DNA of 23,589 bases from a virus: IMG/VR virus record IMGVR_UViG_3300020172_004821, positions 1 through 23,589 of that record. The stretch is one strand, 5' to 3'. Below the pieces are notes generated by a model, which worked only from the letters and a program-made list of their open reading frames with translations, ran no database searches and was not told the DNA's origin. Shown here in pieces: positions 1 through 8,216 of the stretch (positions within the stretch are counted from its first letter, which is position 1; each line of letters begins with the position of its first letter). Made by a program: the position numbers and the translations under genes.

Positions 1-834
1 TGCTGAAGAAACAACAGCCCAGTTACCAGCGCCACGACGTGTACGCTGAGCGATCAAGTTAGCAACACGGTTGATCAGAACTGCCAAAGCGGCGTGTTCG
101 TCACCAACGAATGTAGCTGTACCAGATACAGTAGCTTGGTTGTATGTAAACTCAGTTGCAGCAAGAGTGCGCAGGCTCAACAGGATTTCTTGGTCAATTT
201 CAGCTGTAATTTCTTGAGCCAAAGCTGCCATGATTTCTGCTTCTACGTCAATGCCGTGCATTGCTTGTGCGTCTTGAGCTGCTTCAAAAGTCCAGCGAGC
301 TTGCAACTTACGTGTTTTAGCTTCAACAGCCTGCTTCAGGATCTGAACGCTGATGTTACGACCACCAGAACCTTCAAGAACCGAAGTGTCAGCACCAGTG
401 TAACGTGTTTGGCTTGCACCAGGAACACCAGCTGATACTGTAGTTGCTGAGGAGTAAGCTGTTGCAATCTTGAATGGTGACAGTGCTTCATCGCCAGCAA
501 CTGTTGAAGTTGCAGCAGCAGAAGTGTCATTCATTGTGCTTGCATAGCGTACACGCAGAGTGTGGATTTGACCAACTGGACCGGTCATTGGCTGAACGCC
601 AACCAGTTCGTTGGCAATAACTGTTGGCATCACACGACGGATCACCGGCAGAATGACGCGATTCAGTGTTGCAACATTACCAGAAGCTGTGCTACCAGCA
701 GTTGCATTTTCTTTCAAATAACGACGTGTGTTCTCGAGGATAACACCCATGGTGCTACGACGTGAACCTTTAAGGCCTTCCATGAGAGCGTCTTTAGTTT
801 CGTCCCAGCGGCTTTCAAGTAATTCTTGTGACAT
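1..834 (-). CDS. 23: Major capsid protein gp23 (3' end cut by window edge)
   Basis: T4-type major capsid protein that builds the hexameric capsid lattice after proteolytic maturation. The visible 278 N-terminal residues start MSQELLESRWDETK and contain the gp23 hallmark around residues 70-85 (RRVMPTVIANELVGVQPM). A central helical stretch (RWTFEAAQDAQAMHGIDVEAE) and the GNWAVVSSA strand at the truncated edge also match gp23. The start ATG at 834-832 is preceded by a good ribosome site (AAGGAGA, about 6 nt upstream), overlapping the end region of gp22. Its place directly after gp21 and gp22 is the canonical T4 order. Family identity is certain. The C-terminal part lies outside the window. Confidence 0.95.
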   Translation of the reverse strand, partial: MSQELLESRWDETKDALMEGLKGSRRSTMGVILENTRRYLKENATAGSTASGNVATLNRVILPVIRRVMPTVIANELVGVQPMTGPVGQIHTLRVRYASTMNDTSAAATSTVAGDEALSPFKIATAYSSATTVSAGVPGASQTRYTGADTSVLEGSGGRNISVQILKQAVEAKTRKLQARWTFEAAQDAQAMHGIDVEAEIMAALAQEITAEIDQEILLSLRTLAATEFTYNQATVSGTATFVGDEHAALAVLINRVANLIAQRTRRGAGNWAVVSSA

Positions 835-853
835 TTAAGTCTCCTTATATTTC

Positions 854-1939
854 TTATAGCCCAGCCAGTCTCTTGATGTCAATCACATTGCTACGATTGT
901 CATCTTGAGCCGGAGCTTGCTTATCACCAGTTACTTCGCTAACACTTTCTGTAATCACTTTTTGGGTTTTCGCAGAACGGTTTTCGAGTACCGCTGGTAG
1001 ATACTTTTCGAATGCGTTTTTCAGACGAGCTGTTTGTACGCTTTCGAGCAGATTCTTCATAATTTCTTGTTTCTCTTTGTTAAGAGGAGCAAGCAGGTCG
1101 CCCATAACGCTTTCACGTTCGTTGCTTTCCTGAATACGACGAATCTCTCTATTTTTGCTTTCGACGACCACACGGGCCTGCTCAGCAATCTGTACTGCCT
1201 TGGCCAGCTTAGAATTCTTCTCGGCGATTACGCTGTTTAACTTACGTACTTCAGCGTTTTCGTTGAGGTGTGTTGCTCCAAATTCTGCTGCATAGGCTTC
1301 AAAAATACGACGACCAAAATTGTTCTCACGAGCAAGTTTGATGTCTTCACGCAATTGGTGTAGTTCGGCCTTGAGATGCTTGGTAATGGCCTGAGTCATT
1401 TTCTCCGAAGATTCTTTGACGAATCTTGTTTTGAGTGATTCAAGCTTCACACGAGCGTCACGAACCAAGCGAACTTGTGTTTCCACAACTTTCTTCTTGT
1501 CTTGTGCGAACTCGGTGATTTCATTTGCAAGAGCACGAACAACGAAGTTTTCTAGTTTTTCTAGGCTTTCGTTGTGAGTCTTGCGGTCTTTACGCAGTTC
1601 ACCAATTTCCTCAGCAAGTTTTGTCACCATAAAGTTGTTGAACTTTGTAGCTGACTCTTTCATCTTGCCTTGGAACTTGACGCGATCTTCTGCCAGTGCT
1701 TGCTTTTCAGCAGACACAGCAGCGATCTCTGTTTGTAGACCTTCAGTTACCATGCGATCTAGGGCTTCAACCATCACGGATTTATCGTGTTCATAGCGTT
1801 GTGCAAATTCCTCACGGAGTTCTGCACGTACCTGTTCTTTGGCTTCTGACAGCTTTGATTCCCAAGCTTCGTTGAGTTCTTTGCTGACATCTTCATTGAT
1901 AAGGCCGCTATCTAGTAATGGTTTGATGGCATCTAACAT
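854..1939 (-). CDS. 22: Prohead core scaffolding protein gp22
   Basis: Internal scaffold of the T4-type prohead, around which gp23 assembles and which gp21 later degrades. The 361-residue protein is almost entirely charged helix. It has long Glu/Lys/Ala heptad-like stretches at residues 20-130 and 150-320, no hydrophobic core domain, and a short polar tail ending VIDIKRLAGL. T4 gp22 is shorter (about 270 residues), but marine T4-like versions are longer. The identification rests mainly on coiled-coil composition and synteny between protease gp21 and capsid gp23. AGGAGA lies 8 nt before the ATG and overlaps the stop of gp21, so translation of the two is probably coupled. Confidence 0.85.
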   Translation of the reverse strand: MLDAIKPLLDSGLINEDVSKELNEAWESKLSEAKEQVRAELREEFAQRYEHDKSVMVEALDRMVTEGLQTEIAAVSAEKQALAEDRVKFQGKMKESATKFNNFMVTKLAEEIGELRKDRKTHNESLEKLENFVVRALANEITEFAQDKKKVVETQVRLVRDARVKLESLKTRFVKESSEKMTQAITKHLKAELHQLREDIKLARENNFGRRIFEAYAAEFGATHLNENAEVRKLNSVIAEKNSKLAKAVQIAEQARVVVESKNREIRRIQESNERESVMGDLLAPLNKEKQEIMKNLLESVQTARLKNAFEKYLPAVLENRSAKTQKVITESVSEVTGDKQAPAQDDNRSNVIDIKRLAGL

Positions 1940-1951
1940 TAGTAGATTCTC

Positions 1952-2590
1952 CTAAATCTTGAGATCTTTGATCAGGCGTTTGATTTCCTGTTTCAAATAT
2001 CTCTGTACTTTGTCGTCCGTGCCAGCTTCTTTTGCAATCTCCAACACTCTATGTCCGTACTTCATATTCATGAGACCTTCATAGACTGCTGTGGGGTATG
2101 CATTGGGTGCGCTGGGCTGGGCAACTACATCAACAGTGACAATTTCAAAATCACTGACATGTCCTGTGTGATCGTTAACGTTTCCGCTTCCACGGCTGCT
2201 AACGCCTAATTTAACTCCAGAGTCAAGCATAGTTTTCACTAACTGACCCATAGGGGTTGGTAATATCTTTAATTTTCCGTATCCATCATCGCCATCCATC
2301 CACATGTTTTGAATCATGTGACTCACACGATCTAAGTTAATTTTTAGATCATCAGGATGATCAACTTCACCCAACACGCTTTGTCCATTCTTAATTTGCT
2401 CGTTAATTGTGCCGACTGCACGAGCAATTTCGCGTGTTGGATAAATTCTTTCATTGGCATTGCGCTGATTACCTTGGATGCAGATACCTTTCATGTAGAG
2501 ACTCTTGCCAGACCCATCTGGAGCTTCTTCATTGATCAGCTCAATTTGGGCCTGGTTAAAGTTTAGATGTTCTCTAAGGTATTTGCTCAC
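1952..2590 (-). CDS. 21: Prohead core protease gp21
   Basis: Serine protease that matures the T4-type prohead by cutting the scaffold and capsid proteins. The length of 212 residues equals the usual gp21 length. Catalytic-site motifs are visible: His78 in LGEVDHPD, and Ser131/Ser132 in GVSSRGSG, followed by the conserved strand DFEIVTVDVVAQPSAPNA (residues 147-164). The start codon is GTG at 2590-2588, six bases after the stop of the acidic gp67-like gene. The stop TAG overlaps the ribosome site of gp22. The gene is intact, and no key residue seems to be missing. Confidence 0.93.
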   Translation of the reverse strand: MSKYLREHLNFNQAQIELINEEAPDGSGKSLYMKGICIQGNQRNANERIYPTREIARAVGTINEQIKNGQSVLGEVDHPDDLKINLDRVSHMIQNMWMDGDDGYGKLKILPTPMGQLVKTMLDSGVKLGVSSRGSGNVNDHTGHVSDFEIVTVDVVAQPSAPNAYPTAVYEGLMNMKYGHRVLEIAKEAGTDDKVQRYLKQEIKRLIKDLKI

Positions 2591-2596
2591 GATTTA

Positions 2597-3421
2597 TTAA
2601 GCCTTGCCAACTGGGCTTTTGGTATTAACACCAGTAGCTTGTGCTAGGTGTGGCTTGGTGGCTGGGCTTAGTTTAACACCTGAACGAGCAGGAGAATTTT
2701 GTACGTCACTGATTAGATCCTTGGTTGTAGGAGCTGGACGACCTTTTGCTTCTGTTCCTGATGCATTAACTGGCCTTGCTGCCATACCTGCTGCACCACT
2801 GTTTGCTGCATACACAGCTTTCTTGTTGATGCCGCCTTCTTCGGACGTAGTTGGCTTTGGTGCTGCTTTGAGGCTGATAGCTTCCATCATGCCTTCTTCT
2901 TCGTCGCCCATGTCATCCATGCCCATGTCGTCACCCATGTCGTCTTCGCCGTCAAGCTCAACGTCAAGAGTTTCTTCGTCGCCCATGTCATCCATGCCCA
3001 TGTCGTCGCCCATGTCATCCATGCCCATGTCGTCGCCGCCCATGAGAGCTTCAAATTCAGACATAAGTTCATCTAGCTTGTCTTCGATGTCCATCAGCTT
3101 GTTTTCAACATCAGCACCACCTTCGTCGCTCATGTCGTCGCCTTCGCCTTCCATGGACATTCCTTCTTCTTCCATTTCAACGTCGTCAATTAAGTCGTCT
3201 GCAGCGTCGCCGCCCATAGACTCTTCAACTTCTTCTTCATCGTCTTCAGCTTCCATCATTTCTTCGTCGTCTTCTTCAGTTTCAACCACTTCTTCAGCTT
3301 CCATCATTTCTTCGTAGATCTGGCGTGACTTTGCCACTACGATGTCATGAAATAGTTCACGGGCTTTATCTTCCTCGTCGTTGATCACAAACTCAATCAG
3401 TTGTTCGAAATTTTTACTCAT
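2597..3421 (-). CDS. 67: Acidic prohead core protein, gp67-like, with DDMG repeats
   Basis: The 274-residue product is extremely acidic. The N-terminal helix (residues 1-40, with ARELFHDIVVAKSRQIYEEM) resembles T4 gp67, the small prohead core protein encoded just upstream of gp21, which also runs into an acidic tail. Residues about 45-180 are Asp/Glu/Met/Gly-rich and include three copies of a nine-residue DDMGMDDMG-type unit. Residues about 190-274 form a basic, Ala/Pro-rich tail. T4 gp67 is only about 80 residues, so this is a much enlarged version, and identity rests on the N-terminus and position. A GAGGAG ribosome site lies 9 nt before the ATG. A hairpin (3451-3475) and a late-promoter-like site (3484-3491) lie in its leader. 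Confidence 0.65.
   Translation of the reverse strand: MSKNFEQLIEFVINDEEDKARELFHDIVVAKSRQIYEEMMEAEEVVETEEDDEEMMEAEDDEEEVEESMGGDAADDLIDDVEMEEEGMSMEGEGDDMSDEGGADVENKLMDIEDKLDELMSEFEALMGGDDMGMDDMGDDMGMDDMGDEETLDVELDGEDDMGDDMGMDDMGDEEEGMMEAISLKAAPKPTTSEEGGINKKAVYAANSGAAGMAARPVNASGTEAKGRPAPTTKDLISDVQNSPARSGVKLSPATKPHLAQATGVNTKSPVGKA
2905..3033. repeat. Three copies of a 27-nt in-frame repeat inside the gp67-like gene
   Basis: Identical 27-base units occur at 2905-2931, 2980-3006 and 3007-3033; the last two are directly adjacent. Read on the minus strand each encodes an Asp/Met/Gly unit. The repeats explain the long open frame seen on the opposite strand (2604-3317), which is a compositional shadow. 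Such units expand and contract easily, so length variation between relatives is expected. Confidence 0.9.
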
Positions 3422-3450
3422 TTGTATTGGCTCCTCATGGGGTTAAGTTT

Positions 3451-3475
3451 CATTTGTCCCCATTACGGGCAAATG
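3451..3475 (-). other. Hairpin in the leader of the gp67-like gene
   Basis: An inverted repeat pairs CATTTG with CAAATG and an inner CCC with GGG around a six-base loop, with one bulged base. It sits about 30 nt upstream of the gp67-like start and just downstream of a late-promoter-like site on the minus strand. No U-run follows on either strand, so it is not a terminator. A role in mRNA stability or processing is only inference. Confidence 0.5.
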
Positions 3476-3483
3476 TATAGATA

Positions 3484-3491
3484 TATTTACA
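3484..3491 (-). promoter_or_regulatory. Candidate late promoter upstream of gp67-like/gp21/gp22/gp23
   Basis: The minus strand reads TGTAAATA, seven of eight bases matching the T4 late promoter element TATAAATA recognised by gp55-type sigma factors. It lies about 60 nt upstream of the gp67-like gene, downstream of the terminator-like hairpin at 3532-3560. That is the place where a fresh late transcript for the capsid genes would be expected to begin. Confidence 0.5.
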
Positions 3492-3531
3492 ACAGAATTA
3501 GATTATTACCGGTTTATGGTGGTTTTTTTGT

Positions 3532-3560
3532 AAAAAATTTGTAATTTTTACAAAATTTTT
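3532..3560 (-). terminator. AT-rich intrinsic terminator after the gp20 operon
   Basis: On the minus strand TTTGTAA and TTACAAA form a 7-bp stem with a three-base loop (3538-3554). Beyond one T-T mismatch, outer A and T runs extend the stem. A run of six T (3537-3532) follows. The stem has little GC, so efficiency may be modest. It sits a few bases after the stop of the 72-residue ORF and before the new late-promoter-like site. Confidence 0.5.
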
Positions 3561-3563
3561 CAA

Positions 3564-3782
3564 TTACATCATTGGTTGTGCTGGAGGAGCGTATTGAGCA
3601 CGAATATCTTTGAGTTTTTGTTCAAATTCATATTTTCTCAAATCATTCATTTTTCTCAGCTTGTTGAGTTGCTTGAGGGTCAAACGAGTTTTACGCAGAT
3701 TGCCAAGGCGAGGTGCGCTGTTGTCTTGTGCAAGATCTTGGTAGGCTTCAGGCGAACGCTGATATAACTCGTTAAGGATCAT
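3564..3782 (-). CDS. Small conserved-looking head-module protein (72 aa)
   Basis: I do not recognise a named family. The frame opens upstream inside gp20, but the likely start is ATG at 3782-3780, eight bases after the gp20 stop. That start gives MILNELYQRSPEAYQDLAQD and a compact basic helical protein with a KTRLTLKQLNKLRKMNDLR segment (residues 31-49) and a short tail ending PAQPMM. No clear Shine-Dalgarno site is present. Its position between portal gp20 and gp67/gp21 is where T4 has gp67 and gp68, so a prohead-core role is conceivable, but there is no sequence evidence for gp68. The larger reading (up to 3905) merely shadows the gp20 C-terminus. Confidence 0.7.
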   Translation of the reverse strand: MILNELYQRSPEAYQDLAQDNSAPRLGNLRKTRLTLKQLNKLRKMNDLRKYEFEQKLKDIRAQYAPPAQPMM

Positions 3783-3786
3783 CGTA

Positions 3787-3794
3787 TATTTATA
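3787..3794 (-). promoter_or_regulatory. Perfect TATAAATA late-promoter element at the gp20 stop
   Basis: The minus strand reads TATAAATA exactly, overlapping the gp20 stop codon (3792-3790) and lying only five bases before the next ATG. It matches the T4-type late element perfectly. Transcription from it would start at or inside the 72-residue ORF, so it would serve that gene only as an almost leaderless message, unless translation starts further in. It may be coincidental. Confidence 0.45.
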
Positions 3795-5583
3795 CGCCGC
3801 CACCTGGAGCTGCTGGTGCGCCAGCGGGAGTTGCTGCGCCCATTGCCCCACCTGCCATGGGAGGTACGCCCCCGGCTTCGCCTGGTGCTCCGCCCATTTG
3901 ATCAATACCTGCTAGTTCTTCGCCGGTGGTAATGTCTGATTCCATGCCTGCTGGAGTAACACCAATACTGCGTAGATCTTGTCCTTGTGTGGTTTCCAGT
4001 TCAGGTTTGCTGCGTTCTTCTTTCCAGAGTTTTGAATTTTCTGTGATCTCTTCTTCGGTAAGACCAAGATAACGTTTCATAATAAAACGTTTACTCAAAT
4101 AAGGCAATGGTTCTATTGAAGTAAATGCACTGATACGCACTGTGTCTAACTCGCTTTGACGATAGCTGGCAAAATTCTGTGGTGGATTAAACTTGATATC
4201 AAACAAGCCGTTGTCAATGTTAAACCCGCGCCAGGTCAAAAACATCTTGAATTCGTCATCAAGTTTTTGACAAATCAATGCCTGCAACCGCTCGCAATAC
4301 TGGTTAAATCTGTACTCTTGTATTAGGGCTGTGCCCACTTTACCGTCGTTCATGGCACGATCTGAATCGTCTGGACCAGTGGGCAAATAGCTTGAAGGCA
4401 CACGCAGACCACGAGCCATTTTGTTGTTGAAGTATTTCAAGTCATCAATTTCGCCCAGATTTTGCCCACCTTGCAGTGTATCAACGCTGCTGCCTCGGCC
4501 ATCAGCTGTTTGGGGGAAAAAGTAATCTTCACCAATGCTGAGTGGATTATAACTGGAATCCATCATATTGTTGCCACCACCTTGAACAGTGGGGATTCTG
4601 CGCTGGTGCATTTCGTTTTTCACACGTTCCACAAAGGCCATGGCCATGTGCGACGGCATGTTGCCCACGTCAATTTTGAAGATTCTACGTTCTGGTGCAC
4701 GTTGTACACGATAGATCAAGATTGAATCTTCCAGCAGTTCTTTCTGCTTGAACACCTTGAAAATGTTTTCTAGGATGCTCTGTCCAAAAGGCCAGAACGG
4801 GTCTAATCCTTCGTTCAAGCTGATATGCACAATGTGCTTGGCATCCAGGCAACTTTCGTTCATGGCGCGACTGAATCTACTGCCACCGCCACCGCCACCA
4901 CCTTGGTTAGGTTGTGTGTAAGCTAAGTTAGCATGTGATCCGCCTGTGGGAGGATTCACCATGTAGTCTTGTGCAGTTTTTTGCGCAATAGACATGTTCT
5001 GAAAGTTAGGGTTGATATCTCGGATAATGTACTGTTCAGGACGCTTGCCTTCACTCTCATTGACAATCACTCGTGACACTTTGGTCATGTCAACCCAGTA
5101 CATTTCAAATGTTTCTGGATCTCTCACAAACACTTGGTCGCCGTATTTGATGGCATTGCGGAACAGTTTAAAAATACGTTGATCAAGTTTGTTGAGCTTG
5201 ACCCACTGCTGTAACTGTTTTTTGATAATTTCTACTTCGTGATCAGTGGGCTGATCTTTGAATTTTACTTCAAACGGTGTGTCGTTTTGTTCGTTTAGTT
5301 GTGTGGAAAATTCACTGATGATATCCAAACATGCATTGATCTCACTGTCAGAATCCATGTTTTCATATTGATTATAACGCTCAATACGATTGGGATGACC
5401 AGTGTAAACTTCAGGTAATCTGCTGGCATAGTTGCGAAACGCAAAGTCAGTTTGTGCAGCATAGTTGGGATTACCATTGGTCAATGCGCCGCTGATTGGG
5501 CTCATTTGACCAGTTGTGTCAGCTACTTTGAAATATTTTTTCCAGCCGCCGTTACTACCGCGTTCTGTGTTAGATGTTGCCAT
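3790..5583 (-). CDS. 20: Portal vertex protein gp20
   Basis: Dodecameric portal through which DNA is packaged and to which the neck attaches; in T4 it also nucleates the prohead. The 597-residue protein has characteristic portal segments: ENMDSDSEINACLDIISEFS (about residues 74-93) and FWPFGQSILENIFKVFKQKELLEDSILIYRVQRAPERRIF in the clip/stem region. LKYFNNKMARGLRVPSSYLP follows, and FNPPQNFASYRQSELDTVRI lies in the wing. A glycine run (seven Gly) interrupts the wing around residue 230, and the last roughly 60 residues are a Gly/Ala/Pro-rich tail. T4 gp20 is 524 residues, so the loop and tail account for the extra length. The start overlaps the preceding 46-residue ORF by 14 nt. Confidence 0.95.
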   Translation of the reverse strand: MATSNTERGSNGGWKKYFKVADTTGQMSPISGALTNGNPNYAAQTDFAFRNYASRLPEVYTGHPNRIERYNQYENMDSDSEINACLDIISEFSTQLNEQNDTPFEVKFKDQPTDHEVEIIKKQLQQWVKLNKLDQRIFKLFRNAIKYGDQVFVRDPETFEMYWVDMTKVSRVIVNESEGKRPEQYIIRDINPNFQNMSIAQKTAQDYMVNPPTGGSHANLAYTQPNQGGGGGGGSRFSRAMNESCLDAKHIVHISLNEGLDPFWPFGQSILENIFKVFKQKELLEDSILIYRVQRAPERRIFKIDVGNMPSHMAMAFVERVKNEMHQRRIPTVQGGGNNMMDSSYNPLSIGEDYFFPQTADGRGSSVDTLQGGQNLGEIDDLKYFNNKMARGLRVPSSYLPTGPDDSDRAMNDGKVGTALIQEYRFNQYCERLQALICQKLDDEFKMFLTWRGFNIDNGLFDIKFNPPQNFASYRQSELDTVRISAFTSIEPLPYLSKRFIMKRYLGLTEEEITENSKLWKEERSKPELETTQGQDLRSIGVTPAGMESDITTGEELAGIDQMGGAPGEAGGVPPMAGGAMGAATPAGAPAAPGGGV

Positions 5584-5710
5584 GTTTTTTCCATCTCATT
5601 GCTGTACGCCAGACCCTGTACTCAGGATCAGCCCATTGCTGTTTAACTTTCTCACTAATTTTTTGATTAGCACCAGATTCGTCAATATATTGATATACAT
5701 AGAAAGCCAT
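5570..5710 (-). CDS. Small basic ORF overlapping the start of gp20 (46 aa)
   Basis: An ATG at 5710-5708 opens a 46-codon frame, too short for a standard length cut-off, that ends 14 nt inside gp20. The product begins MAFYVYQYIDESGANQ and continues with a helical, basic KISEKVKQQWADPEYR segment faintly like the DNA-binding repeats of phage homing nucleases (NUMOD-type). It fills the otherwise empty gap between the tape measure and portal genes. The overlap with gp20 suggests translational coupling. No Shine-Dalgarno is obvious. A weak late-promoter-like GGTAAATA (6 of 8) lies at 5725-5718, so a promoter for gp20 may sit here instead. Function unknown. Confidence 0.55.
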   Translation of the reverse strand: MAFYVYQYIDESGANQKISEKVKQQWADPEYRVWRTAMRWKKHGNI

Positions 5711-5726
5711 AGTGTATTATTTACCG

Positions 5727-8201
5727 TTAAGCTCGTTGTACTTGTAGTAATCTACTGACCAAATCGTTTTGATCGCGCTGCAGTCTTACCATGTCAAGCA
5801 GTGCCGAAAGAAGATCGGTTCCACCGCCAGATGAACTGGTGCTAGAAGATGATGTGCGTTTCAAGGCTTCAGAAAAACTTTCAATAATTTTTTCAGTGTC
5901 AATGGCAATTGGAATGCTTTGACCGTTGGGCAAGGGCAATATTGCTTCACGGCCATGCATCACTGCAGCATAGCCAGTGCGTGGCCCTTCAAAAATTCCA
6001 CCATATCTACCTTCAGGTACACTGGCGTGAAAGTGCGGCCCGGTTGCCTTGCTGCTGGGATCATGGTATTCATCTTTAGCAGAGCTGGCTCCCATGCTTT
6101 TTAACATATCAACTATTCTTTGACCTTCTTCACGACTGGGTTTCTTATTAAGAACAAAATCCACTGATAGTCCTTGAGCATGTCCACTGTTAGGTATTTC
6201 CTCTCGATGAAAGTTGTCATTGAACCCAGTGAATCCAGCAAAGCCAGGTATTTTGGATTTGATATTTTGAGCCAACTCAATTAATTTGTCAGATACCTGC
6301 GCACCTTCTGCTTGCCGATCTCCCTTCTCCCCACCTTTTCCAACTAGAGTTAGTCCCAACGCAGCCAAACTTTCATTGCTGTGTGCTGTGTATCCAGCAC
6401 GTGCCGGGGCACCAGGTGCTGCAGCGGCTGTTTTTTTTCCACCTCCTTCATTGCCGTACTTTTTCCGAAGAGCTTTTGATCTCTCAGCAGTGGCATCTTT
6501 AAATCCTCGCTTGGATTCGTTGAGTTTTTCTTTTTCTTCTAAGGCCTTGAGTTTATCTTCTAGACTTTTCTGATATTGTGGGCCAGTCAGAATACTTTTC
6601 CCTGACTCATCAGTAGGCCCGCCTACAACTCCAGATTTCTTGAAAGTAGCAAGTTCTTTAGCTGCATTTTCTTTGTCTTGTTTTAGTTTTTCTGCAAGTC
6701 GTTTGTCGTAAGTTGGTCGTTCTTTACCCATTACATCGTACTTGATCCAGTCAAAGAAATCACTAAATCCTTCCATCACATCAAGTAGTGTTGAGCTCAA
6801 CGCCGCCCAAATGTCAGACAATCCCTCGGTCATAGTAGTGGCTACACTGATAAACTTTTCAATTACAGCTTGTAGACTCTTTGCAGCTTCTTTTTGATTT
6901 CTAATTGTATTAACATTACTGTTGAGTTCTGCTTCTGTTGATTTGGTCGTAGCGTCAACTGCTGTTTTTGAATCTTTGAGTGCCTTGCCATAATCGCCAG
7001 CAGCACCTGCTTGAAAATCATACATGTTAGACATCTTGCCAATGGTGCCGGTTAGATCAACATTTTGTTGCGCCAATTTGTTCCAGGTTGGCAGTCCTCC
7101 TTTCACTGCATTTTGTAGTTGAGTCACTGCATCTGCTTCGCTAATCTTCCCTTCGTTGACCAGCTGCTGGATTCTCAATGCTTCACCGTTGGTCAGTCGA
7201 TTCAAGGACTGTGCTTCAACTGTTTGTAATCCACTCACTGCCAGTTGTCTCATTGCCTTGGCAACCTCTGGACCGGCTGATCCTGCCGCGTTAAGTGCGG
7301 CATTAAATTTTTCCAGACGTTCAACACCTTCAAAGTCCTTGTTCGCCTTCATTTCTTCAATTTTAGCACGATACTGCTGTTCGCTCAGTGCCGATCGTCG
7401 TTGTTGTTCAATTTCCTCGCGGCTTTTTCCAGATATTGCAGCCAGTGCTTCGGTTTCTACAATATATTTTCTAGCACTGGCTGCTAGTTGATCATAGGTT
7501 TTTCCTTGACTCATTCCAAGTCTTGAACTATAGTTAATATAGTTCATTATAGATTGATTTTGAGCTTCAGTAGAGAGTCCCAGTTTTAACAGCGGATCCC
7601 GATACTGACTAAATGCATCCCCAATTCCAGCTGCTGCAGCAGTACCTTGAGCCACTGTGCCTTTGAAGTATGCCAGAGTTTCGCTGTTCTTGGCAATCAT
7701 TTTGACAAAGTCTTTGAGTCCTTCGTCGCCCTCGCCTAGGGTGTAATCAAAGTCCCTGGCTTGATTTCTTAATCCTTGCAACGACGCACCGGCTGAGCCG
7801 CCAACATCTGCTAGTTGTTTGTAGGCTTCAAATGTCTGTTGAGACATTTTGTTGGCCATGCCCAAGGCTTTGCCAAATGCTGTTAATCCAAGGGCGATTG
7901 CTCCCCAAATTGGGCCGCCTAGCATTGCAAGCATGACTCCCATGGCCGCAGTTGTGGCTTCAATTACGCCGTTGAATTCTGACAAACCTTGTTTACCGGC
8001 GTAGGTTGATTTGGCTAAATCACCAAACGCTTTCCCCACACTAGCACCTGCTCCGGTGGTCTTTTCAGTGAATCCTTTTATACCAACGCTGGCGTCGCGA
8101 ACCTGCGCTGCAGTGCTGGTATGCAACTGCCCGTAGAGACGCATTTCCTCATTTACTTGCCGGGCCAAATCTATTCGTTCTTGTTCAGTATAATCTGCCA
8201 T
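5727..8201 (-). CDS. Tape measure protein with M15 peptidase-like domain
   Basis: An 824-residue tail-length protein. The N-terminal part is helical, and a hydrophobic stretch (about residues 80-115, including AAMGVMLAMLGGPIWGAIALGL) is typical of tape measures. A long helical middle follows, then a charged linker (about 500-620). Near the C-terminus a D-Ala-D-Ala carboxypeptidase-like (peptidase M15) signature appears: His674 and Asp681 in SGHAQGLSVDF, and His725 in PHFHASV. It is followed by the tape-measure end motif GIFEGPRTGYAAVMHGREAILPLPNG and a helical tail. The domain would act on host peptidoglycan during DNA ejection. A late-promoter-like CATAAATA lies 34 nt upstream. T4 gp29 has no such peptidase. 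The neighbour on the other strand looks like its assembly chaperone. Confidence 0.85.
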   Translation of the reverse strand: MADYTEQERIDLARQVNEEMRLYGQLHTSTAAQVRDASVGIKGFTEKTTGAGASVGKAFGDLAKSTYAGKQGLSEFNGVIEATTAAMGVMLAMLGGPIWGAIALGLTAFGKALGMANKMSQQTFEAYKQLADVGGSAGASLQGLRNQARDFDYTLGEGDEGLKDFVKMIAKNSETLAYFKGTVAQGTAAAAGIGDAFSQYRDPLLKLGLSTEAQNQSIMNYINYSSRLGMSQGKTYDQLAASARKYIVETEALAAISGKSREEIEQQRRSALSEQQYRAKIEEMKANKDFEGVERLEKFNAALNAAGSAGPEVAKAMRQLAVSGLQTVEAQSLNRLTNGEALRIQQLVNEGKISEADAVTQLQNAVKGGLPTWNKLAQQNVDLTGTIGKMSNMYDFQAGAAGDYGKALKDSKTAVDATTKSTEAELNSNVNTIRNQKEAAKSLQAVIEKFISVATTMTEGLSDIWAALSSTLLDVMEGFSDFFDWIKYDVMGKERPTYDKRLAEKLKQDKENAAKELATFKKSGVVGGPTDESGKSILTGPQYQKSLEDKLKALEEKEKLNESKRGFKDATAERSKALRKKYGNEGGGKKTAAAAPGAPARAGYTAHSNESLAALGLTLVGKGGEKGDRQAEGAQVSDKLIELAQNIKSKIPGFAGFTGFNDNFHREEIPNSGHAQGLSVDFVLNKKPSREEGQRIVDMLKSMGASSAKDEYHDPSSKATGPHFHASVPEGRYGGIFEGPRTGYAAVMHGREAILPLPNGQSIPIAIDTEKIIESFSEALKRTSSSSTSSSGGGTDLLSALLDMVRLQRDQNDLVSRLLQVQRA

Positions 8202-8216
8202 GGTGCTCTCGTGAAA

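Noticed and set aside
94-765. Plus- and minus-strand frames within the capsid gene region
   Set aside because: The minus frame 1-834 encodes gp23 unmistakably; the others are shadows in alternative frames.
2604-3317. Long plus-strand frame of 237 codons, Ser/Met/Pro-rich
   Set aside because: It is the antisense of the acidic repeat gene; codons for Asp/Glu/Met read backwards as Ser/Pro/Met. No ribosome site, and the minus-strand gene fits the head operon.
3783-3905. N-terminal extension of the 72-residue ORF into gp20
   Set aside because: It only shadows the gp20 C-terminal tail in another frame; the ATG at 3782 after the gp20 stop is a better start.
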